A DNA stretch of 64,000 bases, from the NCBI GenBank assembly GCA_902547175.1, contig CACCMS010000001.1:58345-122344 (forward strand), written 5' to 3'. This document shows positions 36,677 to 46,896 of this stretch, piece after piece. This DNA is from Rhodospirillaceae bacterium (GTDB taxonomy: Bacteria; Pseudomonadota; Alphaproteobacteria; TMED109; TMED131). The notes beneath the pieces were generated by a model, which saw nothing but the letters and a program-made list of their open reading frames with translations, was not told the origin of the DNA and made no database searches. Both the position numbers and the translations under genes were made by a program. Every line of letters starts with the position of its first letter. The stretch's first letter is position 1.

Positions 36677-38061
36677 TAAATATGTATTGCCTCGTTGTAT
36701 GCATCCAAAGTTGACTCATGAATAGCTTCTGATAATGTTGGATGTGGAAAAACTGTACTCATTATATCAGCCTCAGTAGCTTCTAATTTCATAGCCAATG
36801 AAAATGTATTAATAAGTTCAGTAACTTCAGGTCCTATCATATGTGCCCCTAAAATTTCGCCCGTTTTAACATCAAATAATGTTTTTATAAAACCTTCATC
36901 TTCTCCTAATGCTAGTGCTTTACCGTTAGCAGATAATGGAAACTTTCCAACCTTAATTTCCTTATTAAGACTTTTTGCTTTATGTTCTGTCATACCAATA
37001 GATGCTACTTGAGGGCTACTATAAATACAAGAAGGTATAATTTGACTGCTAATTTTAAACTTTGTATTTAATTTAGCAATATACTCAACACACTTTATAC
37101 CTTCATGGCTAGCCTTGTGTGCTAACCAAGGCAAACCAGCAACATCACCAATAGCATATATATTTTTTTCATCAGTTATACCACAGTCATATGTGATTAT
37201 TTGTTTATTTTTGACTTTAACTAATGTGTTTTCTAAACCTAAATTATCAGTATTGCCTTCAACACCAATAGCAATTAAAACCTTGTCAAAAAGAAAGGTT
37301 TTATTATTAGAAATGAGTTGGATATCTTTTATCATACTAACATCTTCTACAGTAGAGTCTTTAAAAAATTTTATTCCCTTTTTTGTTAATATTTTTTCTA
37401 ATGTTACAGATATGTCATGGTCCTCATTAGGACATATTCGATCTTGCATTTCAAAAACACTAACTTCGCTTCCTAAGTCATTGTAAAAACTAGCGAACTC
37501 TATTCCTATAGCACCAGAACCAATTATACCTAATCTTTTTGGTAATTGTTTAGGTAACATAGCATTTTTATAGTTCCATATAAAATCCTCTTTCCCATTT
37601 AAAAATGAAGGCATTTTAGGCCTAGCGCCTGTAGCAATTATTATATTTTTAGCACTAATTAATTCATCTTTATTATTTATTCTAACTTTTATTGTATTAG
37701 GGTTTTTTATACTTGCTTCGCCCTTTAAGACTTGAATAGAATGCTTTTTAAAAAGATACTCTATACCACTAGACAATTTTTTAGATATCTGCCTTGATCT
37801 ATTCACGATATTTTCTATTGAAAATGAAAAATCTTTATTATTAACTCCGAAGTCTTTTGCTTTTCTAAAATAAGTTAGTATTTCTGAGGACCTTAATAAA
37901 GCCTTAGTTGGTATACATCCCCAGTTTAAGCAAATACCTCCAAGTTCATTCTTTTCAATTACTAAGACTTTTTGTTTTAATTGAGCAGCTCTAATAGCTG
38001 CAACATAACCACCTGGTCCTGATCCAATTACCACTATATCAAAAGTTTTATTGTTACTCAT
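36676..38061 (-). CDS. lpdA: Dihydrolipoamide dehydrogenase (E3)
   Basis: This 461-residue flavoprotein reoxidises dihydrolipoyl groups of the pyruvate dehydrogenase complex. FAD-binding [16 protein letters not shown], the redox disulfide CLNWGC (near 45-50), NAD-binding [13 protein letters not shown] and the C-terminal catalytic HPHPTLSEA are intact. It overlaps lipA by one base and pdhC by one base. Confidence 0.97.
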   Translation of the reverse strand: MSNNKTFDIVVIGSGPGGYVAAIRAAQLKQKVLVIEKNELGGICLNWGCIPTKALLRSSEILTYFRKAKDFGVNNKDFSFSIENIVNRSRQISKKLSSGIEYLFKKHSIQVLKGEASIKNPNTIKVRINNKDELISAKNIIIATGARPKMPSFLNGKEDFIWNYKNAMLPKQLPKRLGIIGSGAIGIEFASFYNDLGSEVSVFEMQDRICPNEDHDISVTLEKILTKKGIKFFKDSTVEDVSMIKDIQLISNNKTFLFDKVLIAIGVEGNTDNLGLENTLVKVKNKQIITYDCGITDEKNIYAIGDVAGLPWLAHKASHEGIKCVEYIAKLNTKFKISSQIIPSCIYSSPQVASIGMTEHKAKSLNKEIKVGKFPLSANGKALALGEDEGFIKTLFDVKTGEILGAHMIGPEVTELINTFSLAMKLEATEADIMSTVFPHPTLSEAIHESTLDAYNEAIHI

Positions 38062-39383
38062 TAAATTAACATTGCTGAAGGATTACTTATAAAAAATTTA
38101 AAATACTTTAACAGTTTTGAAGCTATGGCACCATCAACTATTCTATGGTCAACTGATAAAACATAAGACATGGTCTTACAAACTTTAAATTCACCATTAA
38201 TAACATTCACATCTTCTAATATATCTCCAATAGCTATTATACCTGCTTGAGGAGGATTGATAATAGCAGAAAACTCCTCAATTCCATACATACCTAAATT
38301 TGATATAGAAAAAGAACCACCTGTATAATCTTCAGGTAGTAATTTGCCTTCTTTTGCTTTTAAAGCAAATACCTTAACCTCTTTAGAAATGTTTTCAAGA
38401 CTCTTGGTACAAGCATGCTTCACTACAGGTGTAAATAAACCATTATCAGTTGCTACCGCAACACTAATATCTACATAATTAAATTCAGTAACAGAGCCAT
38501 CATTATTCCAATTTGCATTCATGGACGGAACCTTTTTAAGTGATAATGCTAATGCTTTAATAAAATAATCATTAAAACTAATTTTGTAATCTTCATTATT
38601 TTCTTTTAAAAAATTATTAAGTTTACTTCTTTCAGATACTAGAGTATCAAGTTGAACTTTTCCTTTAAGGTAAAAATGAGGAATAGTAGATTTAGCTTCT
38701 TGTAACCTTAAAGCTATAGTTTTTCTGATATTTGTTAGTTTTATAACTCTTTTATTATCCTCTTCATTGAAAGTAGGTTTTTTTTCATCAGAAGTAATCA
38801 AATTATTATAATCTTCAAGATCTCTTTTAATAATTCTTCCGTTAGGTCCTGTTCCAATTACTTTAGTGATATCAATCTCTTGAAGTTCTGCAATTCTTTT
38901 CGCAAGAGGAGAAATTTTTATTCTTTTTTGATCTAGGTTTATATTATTATTACTGCTGGATGGACTATTATACTCATTATAATTCAAATCTTTTTTTTCA
39001 GCCATAAAGCTAGCATTATTGTCTTTATCTTCATTTTTATTTGACTTTATTTTATTTTCTTCAACATCCATATCATTTGTATTTTCTTTAATAATATCAG
39101 TGTTTTTATTTATAAAATCTTCTATATCTTTTTCTGTGTCTCCCTCAAGTGCTATAACGCCGATAAGTTTATTAACTTGCACATTCTCAGACCCATCAGG
39201 ATGAATTATAGAAGCTAATTTACCTTCGTCTATAGCTTCTACCTCCATAGTAGCTTTATCAGTTTCAACTTCAGCTATAATGTCTCCAGAAACTACTTCA
39301 TCTCCAACTTTTTTGATCCATTTTGCAATATTCCCTTCTGTCATAGTTGGAGAAAGTGCTGGCATTAATAAAGCTACTGGCAT
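38061..39383 (-). CDS. pdhC: Pyruvate dehydrogenase E2 (dihydrolipoamide acetyltransferase)
   Basis: This 440-residue protein has one N-terminal lipoyl domain with the modified Lys in EVETDKATMEVEA (near residue 43), a long Asn/Lys/Ser-rich linker (about 80-140), an E3-binding domain (ISPLAKRIAELQEID) and the acetyltransferase core ending with the catalytic SVDHRIVDGA. It forms the core of the complex and follows pdhB by 21 bases. Confidence 0.96.
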   Translation of the reverse strand: MPVALLMPALSPTMTEGNIAKWIKKVGDEVVSGDIIAEVETDKATMEVEAIDEGKLASIIHPDGSENVQVNKLIGVIALEGDTEKDIEDFINKNTDIIKENTNDMDVEENKIKSNKNEDKDNNASFMAEKKDLNYNEYNSPSSSNNNINLDQKRIKISPLAKRIAELQEIDITKVIGTGPNGRIIKRDLEDYNNLITSDEKKPTFNEEDNKRVIKLTNIRKTIALRLQEAKSTIPHFYLKGKVQLDTLVSERSKLNNFLKENNEDYKISFNDYFIKALALSLKKVPSMNANWNNDGSVTEFNYVDISVAVATDNGLFTPVVKHACTKSLENISKEVKVFALKAKEGKLLPEDYTGGSFSISNLGMYGIEEFSAIINPPQAGIIAIGDILEDVNVINGEFKVCKTMSYVLSVDHRIVDGAIASKLLKYFKFFISNPSAMLI

Positions 39384-39404
39384 ATCACAATTCCTTAAAA
39401 TAAA

Positions 39405-40376
39405 TTAACATATTTCTAAACATTTTTTTACTATTTCCTCTGCTGAAGGTAAAGCCAACTTTTCTAAATTTTCGGCATAAGGTAAAGGTATATCTTTTCC
39501 ACTAAACCTTAAAGGTTCTGCGTCAAGATAATCAAAAGCATTTTCAACTATAACTGAAATAACTTCTGAACCTATACCAGATTGAGACCACCCCTCCTCA
39601 ATAACTACAACTTTATTTGTTTTTTTAATAGATTTAATTAAAGTATCTTTATCAAGAGGTTTTAAAGTTCTTAAATTTATAATCTCAGCACTTATACTTT
39701 TTTGTGAAAGTGCCTTTTCAACCTCAAAGGCTGTTTCAAGACCTCTGGAATAAGAAATTATTGAAATATCACTGCCTTCTTTCATAACTTTTGCCTTACC
39801 TATAGTGATATACTCTTCATTATTATCAATATCAAATTTTTCATTATATAAAAGCTCATGCTCCAAAAATATAACAGGGTTCTCATCTTTTATTGCAGCT
39901 CTTAAAAGTCCTGAAGCGTCATTTGCGTCATATGGTGATAAAACTTTTAACCCCGGAATATGAGAATACCATGCTGAGTAATCTTGACTATGTTGAGCTG
40001 CTACTCTTGATGCAATACCGTTAGGCCCTCTAAAAACTATAGGAATATTTATTTTTCCACCGCTCATATAAAACGTTTTAGCTGCCGAATTAATAATATG
40101 ATCTATAGCTTGCATAGCAAAATTCCATGTCATAAATTCTACAATGGGTCTTAAACCATTCATTGCAGCTCCTACAGCTAGACCTGTAAAACCTGCTTCA
40201 GTTATAGGAGTATCTACAATTCTTTTTGAACTAAACTCTTCTAATAAACCTTGACTGACCTTATATGCTCCTTGATACTCTCCTACTTCTTCGCCCAATA
40301 AAAATACATTAGAATCTAGTCTCATTTCTTCTGCGATTGTATCTCTAATGCTTTCTCTTACTGTCTTTAAGGTCAT
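39405..40376 (-). CDS. pdhB: Pyruvate dehydrogenase E1 beta subunit
   Basis: This 323-residue subunit binds thiamine diphosphate with E1 alpha. [36 protein letters not shown] and [13 protein letters not shown] are standard E1 beta landmarks. Unlike many alphaproteobacterial PdhB proteins it has no N-terminal lipoyl domain. Its start overlaps the pdhA end by four bases. Confidence 0.96.
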   Translation of the reverse strand: MTLKTVRESIRDTIAEEMRLDSNVFLLGEEVGEYQGAYKVSQGLLEEFSSKRIVDTPITEAGFTGLAVGAAMNGLRPIVEFMTWNFAMQAIDHIINSAAKTFYMSGGKINIPIVFRGPNGIASRVAAQHSQDYSAWYSHIPGLKVLSPYDANDASGLLRAAIKDENPVIFLEHELLYNEKFDIDNNEEYITIGKAKVMKEGSDISIISYSRGLETAFEVEKALSQKSISAEIINLRTLKPLDKDTLIKSIKKTNKVVVIEEGWSQSGIGSEVISVIVENAFDYLDAEPLRFSGKDIPLPYAENLEKLALPSAEEIVKKCLEIC

Positions 40377-41665
40377 TTATTAATTCCTTTTTCATAATAA
40401 ACATCATCAAATAAAATACTCTCTTTAGGCAAGTCCATGTCTCTTGCCTCTTCCGATGCATTTAGGACTTCTTCTTTAATTTTATTATCCATAGTTTTTA
40501 ACTCATCTTCACTGTAAAAGTTATTCTCTATCAAAAATGTTCTCACTCTTTCTATAGGATCTCTGTTTTCTCTTGTCTCTTGAATTTCTTGTCTTGTTCT
40601 ATATTTTCCAGGGTCAGACATTGAATGCCCTCTATATCTATACGTTTTCGCTTCTATAAGAATTGGTCCTTTATTTTCATTCAAAACTTGCTGGTATATT
40701 TTTTTCATACATAAGTGTATAGATAATGGATCCATTCCATCAATTTCATAACCCTTTATTCCAAAGGACTCACCTCTTCTAAATAATTCTGTCATTGCGC
40801 TGGCTCTTTCAACCGATGTTCCCATACCATACTGATTATTTTCTATAATATAAATAATTGGTAATTGCCATAAGGCAGCCATATTAAATGCTTCATAAAC
40901 TTGTCCTTGATTAACAGCTCCATCACCAAAAAAACAAAATGTTACAGTTTTTTTATTAAGATATTTATTTGCGAATGCAATCCCTGTCCCAAGAGGAACT
41001 TGAGCACCAACTATGCCATGGCCACCAAAGAAATTTTTATCAGCTTTAAATAAATGCATTGATCCACCTTTTGCTTTTGATGATCCTCCATCTTTACCTA
41101 AAAGTTCACAAAAAATATTTAAAAGTGACTCTCCTCTTGATACCATATGAGCATGACATCTGTAGCCAGTTATAAAGCAATCATCATCAGATGCTAAACT
41201 TTCTATACCAGAAATTATACCTTCTTGACCTATATATAGATGACAAAACCCACCTATTAACCCCATACTATATAGTTGGCCTACTTTTTCCTCAAACCTT
41301 CTGACTTTTAGCATCAATTGGTAAATATTCAGAGCTAAATTTTTATCAATATTAGATATTATTTGTTTTTCTGTAGTCTTTAGAACTTTAGAGTCTGAAA
41401 ATATTTTTATAGAATTATTAGCGGCAGTTAAGTTGTCTATAGTCATACCTGGAGGCAATAATTCTTTGTATTTAGTAATCTCGACATTGTCCTCTAGAAG
41501 ACATCTAGCGACCGCTACCTTCCATCTATCTGGTATACCTTGTTGCACCCAAGAATAAACAGTTTTTTCATTAACATTTTCTTCTGTTAAGCTTTTAAGT
41601 CTAGCTGTTAATTTTTTTCCTCCACCTAGTAAACTAATTATCTGAGAATGTCCATTATCATTCAT
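40373..41665 (-). CDS. pdhA: Pyruvate dehydrogenase E1 alpha subunit with N-terminal HTH-like fusion
   Basis: Residues about 105-430 are a normal E1 alpha: [14 protein letters not shown], the thiamine-diphosphate motif FGDGAVNQG...ENN and the loop [17 protein letters not shown]. Ahead of it are about 100 extra residues. Residues 5-75 look like a small YdaS/Cro-type helix-turn-helix module: [13 protein letters not shown], then a [14 protein letters not shown] recognition-helix-like segment, then ARCLLE and [10 protein letters not shown]. The frame is unbroken, so this is one ORF. An internal ATG at residue 74 could make a normal-length E1 alpha of 357 residues. A promoter with consensus -35 places +1 at the first ATG. 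Confidence 0.93.
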   Translation of the reverse strand: MNDNGHSQIISLLGGGKKLTARLKSLTEENVNEKTVYSWVQQGIPDRWKVAVARCLLEDNVEITKYKELLPPGMTIDNLTAANNSIKIFSDSKVLKTTEKQIISNIDKNLALNIYQLMLKVRRFEEKVGQLYSMGLIGGFCHLYIGQEGIISGIESLASDDDCFITGYRCHAHMVSRGESLLNIFCELLGKDGGSSKAKGGSMHLFKADKNFFGGHGIVGAQVPLGTGIAFANKYLNKKTVTFCFFGDGAVNQGQVYEAFNMAALWQLPIIYIIENNQYGMGTSVERASAMTELFRRGESFGIKGYEIDGMDPLSIHLCMKKIYQQVLNENKGPILIEAKTYRYRGHSMSDPGKYRTRQEIQETRENRDPIERVRTFLIENNFYSEDELKTMDNKIKEEVLNASEEARDMDLPKESILFDDVYYEKGINK

Positions 41666-41671
41666 ACTGAA

Positions 41672-41699
41672 ATATTAGAGTAGTTTATGCTTTTGTCAA
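41672..41699 (-). promoter_or_regulatory. Sigma-70 promoter of pdhA, leaderless
   Basis: On the minus strand a perfect TTGACA (41699-41694), a 16-base spacer and TAATAT (41677-41672) are followed by exactly six bases and the pdhA ATG (41665). This predicts +1 at the start codon. No ribosome-binding site is present. It would start the pdhA-pdhB-pdhC-lpd-lipA-ratA operon. Confidence 0.7.
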
Positions 41700-41742
41700 T
41701 GAATTCTATAAAAAACAGAATATATTTTATCTTTATTACAGA

Positions 41743-42024
41743 TTATTTTATTATAACTGTGAATGCGTTTTTAGGAGATTCTCCTAATTCATAAGACTTT
41801 TCCTCTAAAAAGTCTATATCTATGTCATCATCATCTAAGAGTAATATTTTTGTTCTATAATAATCTATCTCTTTTTTAAGCTCTTCCTGCTGTATTTGTT
41901 TATTCTTTAATACCTTTATTTTATGAACATATGCATTTATACCATTTTCAAAACCAATAAGATGGTAGATTAAATATGCTAATGGTAATATAGATAATAA
42001 TAAAAGTGTTTTTAACTTAAACAT
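41743..42024 (-). CDS. ftsB: FtsB/DivIC-type septum formation initiator
   Basis: This 93-residue protein has one membrane helix (residues 5-25) and a coiled coil (about 35-65) rich in Lys, Gln and Glu, followed by an acidic stretch, the FtsB/DivIC layout. FtsB links FtsL and FtsQ in the divisome. Position directly after eno (eight-base overlap) and before pdhA is the conserved alphaproteobacterial location. Confidence 0.85.
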   Translation of the reverse strand: MFKLKTLLLLSILPLAYLIYHLIGFENGINAYVHKIKVLKNKQIQQEELKKEIDYYRTKILLLDDDDIDIDFLEEKSYELGESPKNAFTVIIK

Positions 42025-43288
42025 TTAAAAGATTACCAGCGAAAACTAAATCTCTATTATTAGCCTCTATAATTAACAATCTATTATACTTTGAACATCT
42101 CTCTGACCTAGTTACAGAACCAGTCTTTATCATTTTTGAATTAGATCCCACAGCTAAATCGGCTATAAAATTATCTTCAGTTTCCCCAGACCTATGAGAA
42201 ATAATAGTTTCAATCTTATTTTCTTTTGCAAGATTAATTGTATCTAAAGTTTCAGATAGTGTACCAATTTGATTAGGTTTCACCAAAATAGTATTGGCAA
42301 CATTTTTTTTAATACCCTTCTCCAATCTGTCCCTATTAGTCACGAACAAATCATCTCCTACTGTTAATGTTTTGTCTCCTATTAAAGAGTTTAATTTTTT
42401 CCAGCCAATCCAATCATCTTCAGAGCAACCATCCTCAATTGAAAATATAGGATATTTTTTTACAATATCAGCAAGGAATGAAACCATTTCTTCACTACTA
42501 AAGTGTTTTTTAGGTGAACCCAAATAATATTTATGTTTTTTATAAAACTCAGAAGATGCTACATCAAGAGATATCATTACATCTCTTTCTGGCCTTAATT
42601 TTGACTTTTTAATTGCTTTTATAAGAAACTCCAATGGTTCAAAGTTACTTTTAAAATTTGGAGCAAAGCCACCTTCATCACCTACCGACGTAGAATAACT
42701 ATTGGATTTTAATAATTCTTTAAGGTTAAAGAAAATTTCTGAGCACCATCTTATTGCTTGACTAAAAGTTTTAGCTCCTACAGGGGCTAACATATACTCT
42801 TGAATATCTAAATTATTAGTAGCATGAGCTCCACCATTTATCACATTTACTAATGGTATAGGTAATAAGTTTGTATTAATCCCTCCTAAATACTGATAAA
42901 GATCAACTCTATTTAAATTAGAAGCAGTTTTTGCTACAGCTAAACTAACAGATAGTAAGGTATTAGCACCTAATTTGCTTTTATTTTTTGTACCATCTAA
43001 TTTTAAAAGATTAAAGTCTATATTTTTTTGATCTCGTACATCAAGTCCTTGCAAAGCATCTAATATAAGTGAGTTTATAAAATCAATATTATTTAATACT
43101 CCTTTACCATTGTACCTATTTTTATCTCTATCTCTTAATTCTAAAGCTTCATGAATACCAGTTGATGCACCAGAAGGAACTGCAGCATTACCTTTAATAC
43201 CGTTATCTAGAATAACCTGTGTAAGCAAGGTAGGTATCCCTCTGCTATCAAGTATTTCATAAGCATTTATTTTTTCTATAATAGACAT
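42017..43288 (-). CDS. eno: Enolase
   Basis: This 423-residue glycolytic enzyme interconverts 2-phosphoglycerate and phosphoenolpyruvate. The N-terminal AYEILDSRGIPT, the GDEGGFAP loop, the metal ligands in SLDVASSEF and SIEDGCSEDDW, and the SHRSGETED loop are all present. It follows kdsA by one base and overlaps ftsB by eight. Confidence 0.98.
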   Translation of the reverse strand: MSIIEKINAYEILDSRGIPTLLTQVILDNGIKGNAAVPSGASTGIHEALELRDRDKNRYNGKGVLNNIDFINSLILDALQGLDVRDQKNIDFNLLKLDGTKNKSKLGANTLLSVSLAVAKTASNLNRVDLYQYLGGINTNLLPIPLVNVINGGAHATNNLDIQEYMLAPVGAKTFSQAIRWCSEIFFNLKELLKSNSYSTSVGDEGGFAPNFKSNFEPLEFLIKAIKKSKLRPERDVMISLDVASSEFYKKHKYYLGSPKKHFSSEEMVSFLADIVKKYPIFSIEDGCSEDDWIGWKKLNSLIGDKTLTVGDDLFVTNRDRLEKGIKKNVANTILVKPNQIGTLSETLDTINLAKENKIETIISHRSGETEDNFIADLAVGSNSKMIKTGSVTRSERCSKYNRLLIIEANNRDLVFAGNLLNV

Positions 43289-43289
43289 A

Positions 43290-44117
43290 TTATTTAATTA
43301 TACTATCAATTTGCTTAAGTTTTTGTAATAACTTTTTAAGATCAGTTATATTTAACATATTAGGTCCATCGCTAGGTGCATTATCTGGATCCTGATGGGT
43401 TTCAATAAATATTCCAGAAACTCCTACTGCTACTGCTGCTTTTGCTAAATATGGTACATACTTTCTTTTGCCACCTGAACTGCCTCCCAGTCCACCTGGT
43501 TCTTGCACAGAATGAGTAGCATCAAAAATTACTGGCCACCCTGTTTTTTGCATTATTGGTATAGACCTCATGTCAGATACTAAATTATTATAACCAAAAG
43601 ATGTTCCTCTTTCACAAAGAATAATTTTATTACATCCAGCATTGTATAATTTATTAACAATATTTGACATTTCCCAAGGTGCTAAAAATTGTCCTTTTTT
43701 TACCATTACAGCTTTACCTGTGTGCGCAGCTTTAATTAATAAATCTGTTTGTCTGCATAAAAAGGCAGGGATTTGCAAAATGTCAACTACTGATGCTACT
43801 TCTTGACACTGTTCTTTTTCATGAACATCCGTTATAATGCTAATATCTAGCTCATTTTTAATAGATGCTAAAATTTTTAATCCTTCTTTTATTCCAATTC
43901 CTCTGCTGCTAGCAATACTTGTTCTATTTGCTTTGTCAAAAGAGGATTTATAAATAAAATTTATCTCTAATTGCGTGCATATTTCTTTAATTTTTGCAGC
44001 CATATCAAAAGCGTGATCTTTACTTTCAATAGCACATGGTCCTGCAATTAGGATAAAAGAGGTTAAATTATTAATTTCAAAATTTTTAATTTTTACTGAT
44101 TTATTATGATTTTGCAT
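43290..44117 (-). CDS. kdsA: 3-deoxy-8-phosphooctulonate synthase
   Basis: This 275-residue enzyme condenses arabinose 5-phosphate with phosphoenolpyruvate for the KDO of lipopolysaccharide. [13 protein letters not shown], the [11 protein letters not shown] loop, [12 protein letters not shown] and [12 protein letters not shown] are diagnostic. I prefer the ATG at 44117, which begins close to the conserved core; the one at 44141 adds eight residues inside the pyrG end. Its presence indicates a Gram-negative outer membrane with KDO. Confidence 0.94.
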   Translation of the reverse strand: MQNHNKSVKIKNFEINNLTSFILIAGPCAIESKDHAFDMAAKIKEICTQLEINFIYKSSFDKANRTSIASSRGIGIKEGLKILASIKNELDISIITDVHEKEQCQEVASVVDILQIPAFLCRQTDLLIKAAHTGKAVMVKKGQFLAPWEMSNIVNKLYNAGCNKIILCERGTSFGYNNLVSDMRSIPIMQKTGWPVIFDATHSVQEPGGLGGSSGGKRKYVPYLAKAAVAVGVSGIFIETHQDPDNAPSDGPNMLNITDLKKLLQKLKQIDSIIK

Positions 44118-45756
44118 GTCTTTTATTATATAATGAAGCATTTATAAAAGAATTAAATATTGGGTGAGGTTTTAATGGCTGAGATGATAGTTCAGGGTGA
44201 AACTGAACCCCTATATACCATTTGTGACCAGGAAGCTCTACAATTTCTGGCAACATTCCATCTGGCGACTTACCTGAAATGATCATTCCATTTTCTTTAA
44301 AAAGTGATTCATATTTTATGTTCATTTCATATCTATGCCTATGTCTTTCTTCTATAATATTTTTATTATAAATTCTGCGTATTAAAGATTTATTTTGTAA
44401 AACACATTTATAGCTTCCTAATCTCATAGACCCGCCATAATCTGTATTTATGGTTCTTTTAACATTTTTACCATCTTTAATCCACTCAGTCATTAAACCT
44501 ATTATATTCTTTGCATTTTTAATTTCGAATTCACTAGAACTAGCATTTTTAATATTAATAACATTTTGGGCATACTCTATTACAGCTAGTTGCATTCCAA
44601 AACATATACCAAGAAAAGGTATATTATTTTCTCTTGCAAACTTTATAGAACTTATTTTACCCAAAATTCCTCTTTTTCCAAAACCACCAGGCACCAATAT
44701 ACCATTTAAATTTTTAAGAGCACATTTAATATTCACAGATTTTTCAGCATTAATCCAAATTATTTTTATTTCTGTTGAATTGTGTATACCACTATGATAA
44801 AGAGCTTCAGAAAGAGATTTATAAGCATCTTTTAACTCTATGTATTTACCTATTATACCTACATTTACTGAGTTTTTAGGATTTTTTTGTAAATTACTTA
44901 TCTCGCGCCATTTCTTTAAATTAGCTTTTTTATATTTCTTAATATTTAAATTGTATAATACTCTTTCATCTAAGTTTTCTTTATTCAACACAAGAGGTAA
45001 TTCATATATATTAGTTACATCTAATGCCTGTATAATATTTTTGGCACTTATATTACAAAATAATGCCATTTTTTCTTTGTCCGTATCAGTGATTTTTTTT
45101 TCACACCTACAAATCAATAAATCAGGTTGTATTCCTATCCCTCTTAACTCCTTTACAGAATGTTGAGTTGGTTTTGTTTTCAATTCATCAGCAGCTTTAA
45201 GGTAAGGCACTAAAGTTAAATGAATGAAAATAGTTTGATTTTTCGACATTTCATTTCTTAGTTGCCTTATAGCTTCAAGAAATGGAAGGCTTTCTATATC
45301 TCCTACAGTTCCTCCAACTTCAACAATTAAAAAGTCAATTTTTTTTAAATCATTAAAAATTTTAAATTTAATTTCATCAGTTACGTGAGGAATAACCTGA
45401 ACAGTATTTCCTAAATATTTACCTTTTCTTTCATTTTTAATAACATTTTGATAGACACTGCCAGCAGTAATATTGTCATGTTTAGTAGCAAATACTCCGG
45501 TAAACCTTTCATAATGTCCTAAATCTAAATCTGTTTCTGCTCCATCATTAGTTACAAAAACTTCTCCATGCTGATTAGGATTCATAGTTCCAGGATCAAT
45601 ATTTAGATATGGATCTAACTTTCTTAACTTTACCTTAAAACCTCTTGATTGAAGACTTGTTGCTAAGGATGCGGCCGTTAAACCCTTTCCCAAAGAAGAA
45701 ACAACACCTCCAGTAATAAAAATGACTTTGGCTTTTGAATTAGATTTATTAAATAT
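44104..45756 (-). CDS. pyrG: CTP synthase with apparent ATA start
   Basis: The 550-residue reading has the synthetase domain ([14 protein letters not shown]-loop, [15 protein letters not shown]) and a glutamine amidotransferase domain with Cys in LGICFGMQ and the FHPE catalytic His. It makes CTP from UTP. The in-frame stop upstream is the secG stop itself (45763-45765). Between it and the P-loop there is no ATG, GTG or TTG. An ATA at 45754-45756 lies nine bases after GGAG and yields an N-terminus of normal length; an ATT at 45721-45723 is an alternative. A TTG at 45691-45693 would start inside the P-loop. Confidence 0.95.
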   Translation of the reverse strand: MFNKSNSKAKVIFITGGVVSSLGKGLTAASLATSLQSRGFKVKLRKLDPYLNIDPGTMNPNQHGEVFVTNDGAETDLDLGHYERFTGVFATKHDNITAGSVYQNVIKNERKGKYLGNTVQVIPHVTDEIKFKIFNDLKKIDFLIVEVGGTVGDIESLPFLEAIRQLRNEMSKNQTIFIHLTLVPYLKAADELKTKPTQHSVKELRGIGIQPDLLICRCEKKITDTDKEKMALFCNISAKNIIQALDVTNIYELPLVLNKENLDERVLYNLNIKKYKKANLKKWREISNLQKNPKNSVNVGIIGKYIELKDAYKSLSEALYHSGIHNSTEIKIIWINAEKSVNIKCALKNLNGILVPGGFGKRGILGKISSIKFARENNIPFLGICFGMQLAVIEYAQNVINIKNASSSEFEIKNAKNIIGLMTEWIKDGKNVKRTINTDYGGSMRLGSYKCVLQNKSLIRRIYNKNIIEERHRHRYEMNIKYESLFKENGMIISGKSPDGMLPEIVELPGHKWYIGVQFHPELSSQPLKPHPIFNSFINASLYNKRHAKS

Positions 45757-45762
45757 AACTGC

Positions 45763-46077
45763 CTACTCCGAGTCTGGGACTATAGGTTTGCTATTAATAT
45801 CATCTGAGAAGTCTTCAATTGTAGTTTCATTAACTATGGACTTATCTTTGAGATTTCCAGATAAAATAGCTAAAAGTAAGCTATTGCCTAAAAATAGAGC
45901 CGCAATGACTGCTGTTAATTTAGTTAAAAAATTAGCAGAACTCCTCCCCGTCAGCATACCAGAAAAGCTACCTCCACCTATACCACCAAGTGCACCACCA
46001 TCACTTCTTTGAAGCAAAATAATAACAATTAATGTTAAAGCTAAGATTGCATGTATTATTAAAAATAAATTAAACAT
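45763..46077 (-). CDS. secG: Preprotein translocase subunit SecG
   Basis: This 104-residue protein has two membrane helices (about 3-22 and 53-73) joined by the glycine-rich LLQRSDGGALGGIGGG loop typical of SecG, a component of SecYEG. The acidic C-terminal tail is extended. An AAAAGGA ribosome-binding site precedes the ATG. It is in the same reading frame as the following pyrG, separated by its TAG stop. Confidence 0.92.
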   Translation of the reverse strand: MFNLFLIIHAILALTLIVIILLQRSDGGALGGIGGGSFSGMLTGRSSANFLTKLTAVIAALFLGNSLLLAILSGNLKDKSIVNETTIEDFSDDINSKPIVPDSE

Positions 46078-46096
46078 AAATATCTTTTCCTTTTAA

Positions 46097-46828
46097 TTAA
46101 AGAGTATCATAAATTTTACAAAATTCACTAGCAATTAATGAAGCTCCCCCTATTAAACCGCCATCAACATTTTTTAAAGAAAAAATATCAGCTGAATTAG
46201 CTGCTTTAACAGAACCTCCATACAATATAGGTATTTTTATAATATTAAAATGCTTTTTCATAGCTTCTTTTATTTTATAATGAATATAATCTATTTCTTG
46301 CATTTTAGGTGTAATATTCGTTCCTATTGCCCATATTGGCTCATAGGCAATAATAATTTTTTTAAAGTTAATACTATTATCAAATACTTTACTAATCTGC
46401 TTAATAATAAACGGAATGCTCTTTCCTTGCTTATATTGTGTTAAAGTCTCTCCTACGCAAAAAATTACTTTAAGCTTTTGCTCTAAAGCTCTTTTCAATT
46501 TTGCTTTTAATACTTCATCGGTTTCATTAAATATTGTTCTTCTTTCTGAATGTCCAATTAAAATATACTTGCAACCAATTTTTTTTATCATTTCAGCTGA
46601 TATTTCACCAGTAAAAGCACCATTTTTAAATTGACTACAATCTTGACTGCCAAGAATTACATCATTTTTGATTAGATTATTTCTAATACATAGAACTGAT
46701 TGTAGAGGAGGTAAAATTATAAACTTCTTATTGCTCTTATTTTTAATTTTTTTTCTGATAGCCTTAATAAATTTTAACCCATCATCAAAGTTTTTATTCA
46801 TTTTCCAATTAGCTATTAAAAACTTCAA
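46097..46828 (-). CDS. tpiA: Triosephosphate isomerase
   Basis: This 243-residue TIM barrel carries the N-terminal ANWKMNK with the catalytic Lys, IGHSERR with the catalytic His, AYEPIWAIGT with the catalytic Glu and the C-terminal YGGSVKAANS phosphate-binding loop. The start codon is TTG (46826-46828), supported by GAAAGGA upstream and by the exact family N-terminus. Confidence 0.97.
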   Translation of the reverse strand: MKFLIANWKMNKNFDDGLKFIKAIRKKIKNKSNKKFIILPPLQSVLCIRNNLIKNDVILGSQDCSQFKNGAFTGEISAEMIKKIGCKYILIGHSERRTIFNETDEVLKAKLKRALEQKLKVIFCVGETLTQYKQGKSIPFIIKQISKVFDNSINFKKIIIAYEPIWAIGTNITPKMQEIDYIHYKIKEAMKKHFNIIKIPILYGGSVKAANSADIFSLKNVDGGLIGGASLIASEFCKIYDTL

Positions 46829-46861
46829 TTTATCTTTCCTTTCAAATTATAAAATTAATTG

Positions 46862-46879
46862 TTTTATATTTATATAAAA
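46862..46879. promoter_or_regulatory. Palindrome between divergent tpiA and ppiD
   Basis: TTTTATAT-TT-ATATAAAA is a perfect inverted repeat of eight-base arms in the 68-base divergent region. A TTGTTT (46859-46864), 18-base spacer, TTAAAT (46883-46888) and eight bases to the ATG at 46897 could be the ppiD promoter. In DNA this AT-rich the palindrome could be chance. Confidence 0.3.
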
Positions 46880-46896
46880 CTGTTAAATGTATTATT

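Noticed and set aside
44118..44141. Longer kdsA start inside pyrG
   Set aside because: Adds eight residues with no family similarity and no ribosome-binding site; the ATG at 44117 is closer to the conserved start.
45691..45693. TTG as start of pyrG
   Set aside because: It is the Leu of the P-loop SSLGKG; starting there would delete half of the ATP-binding site of an essential enzyme.
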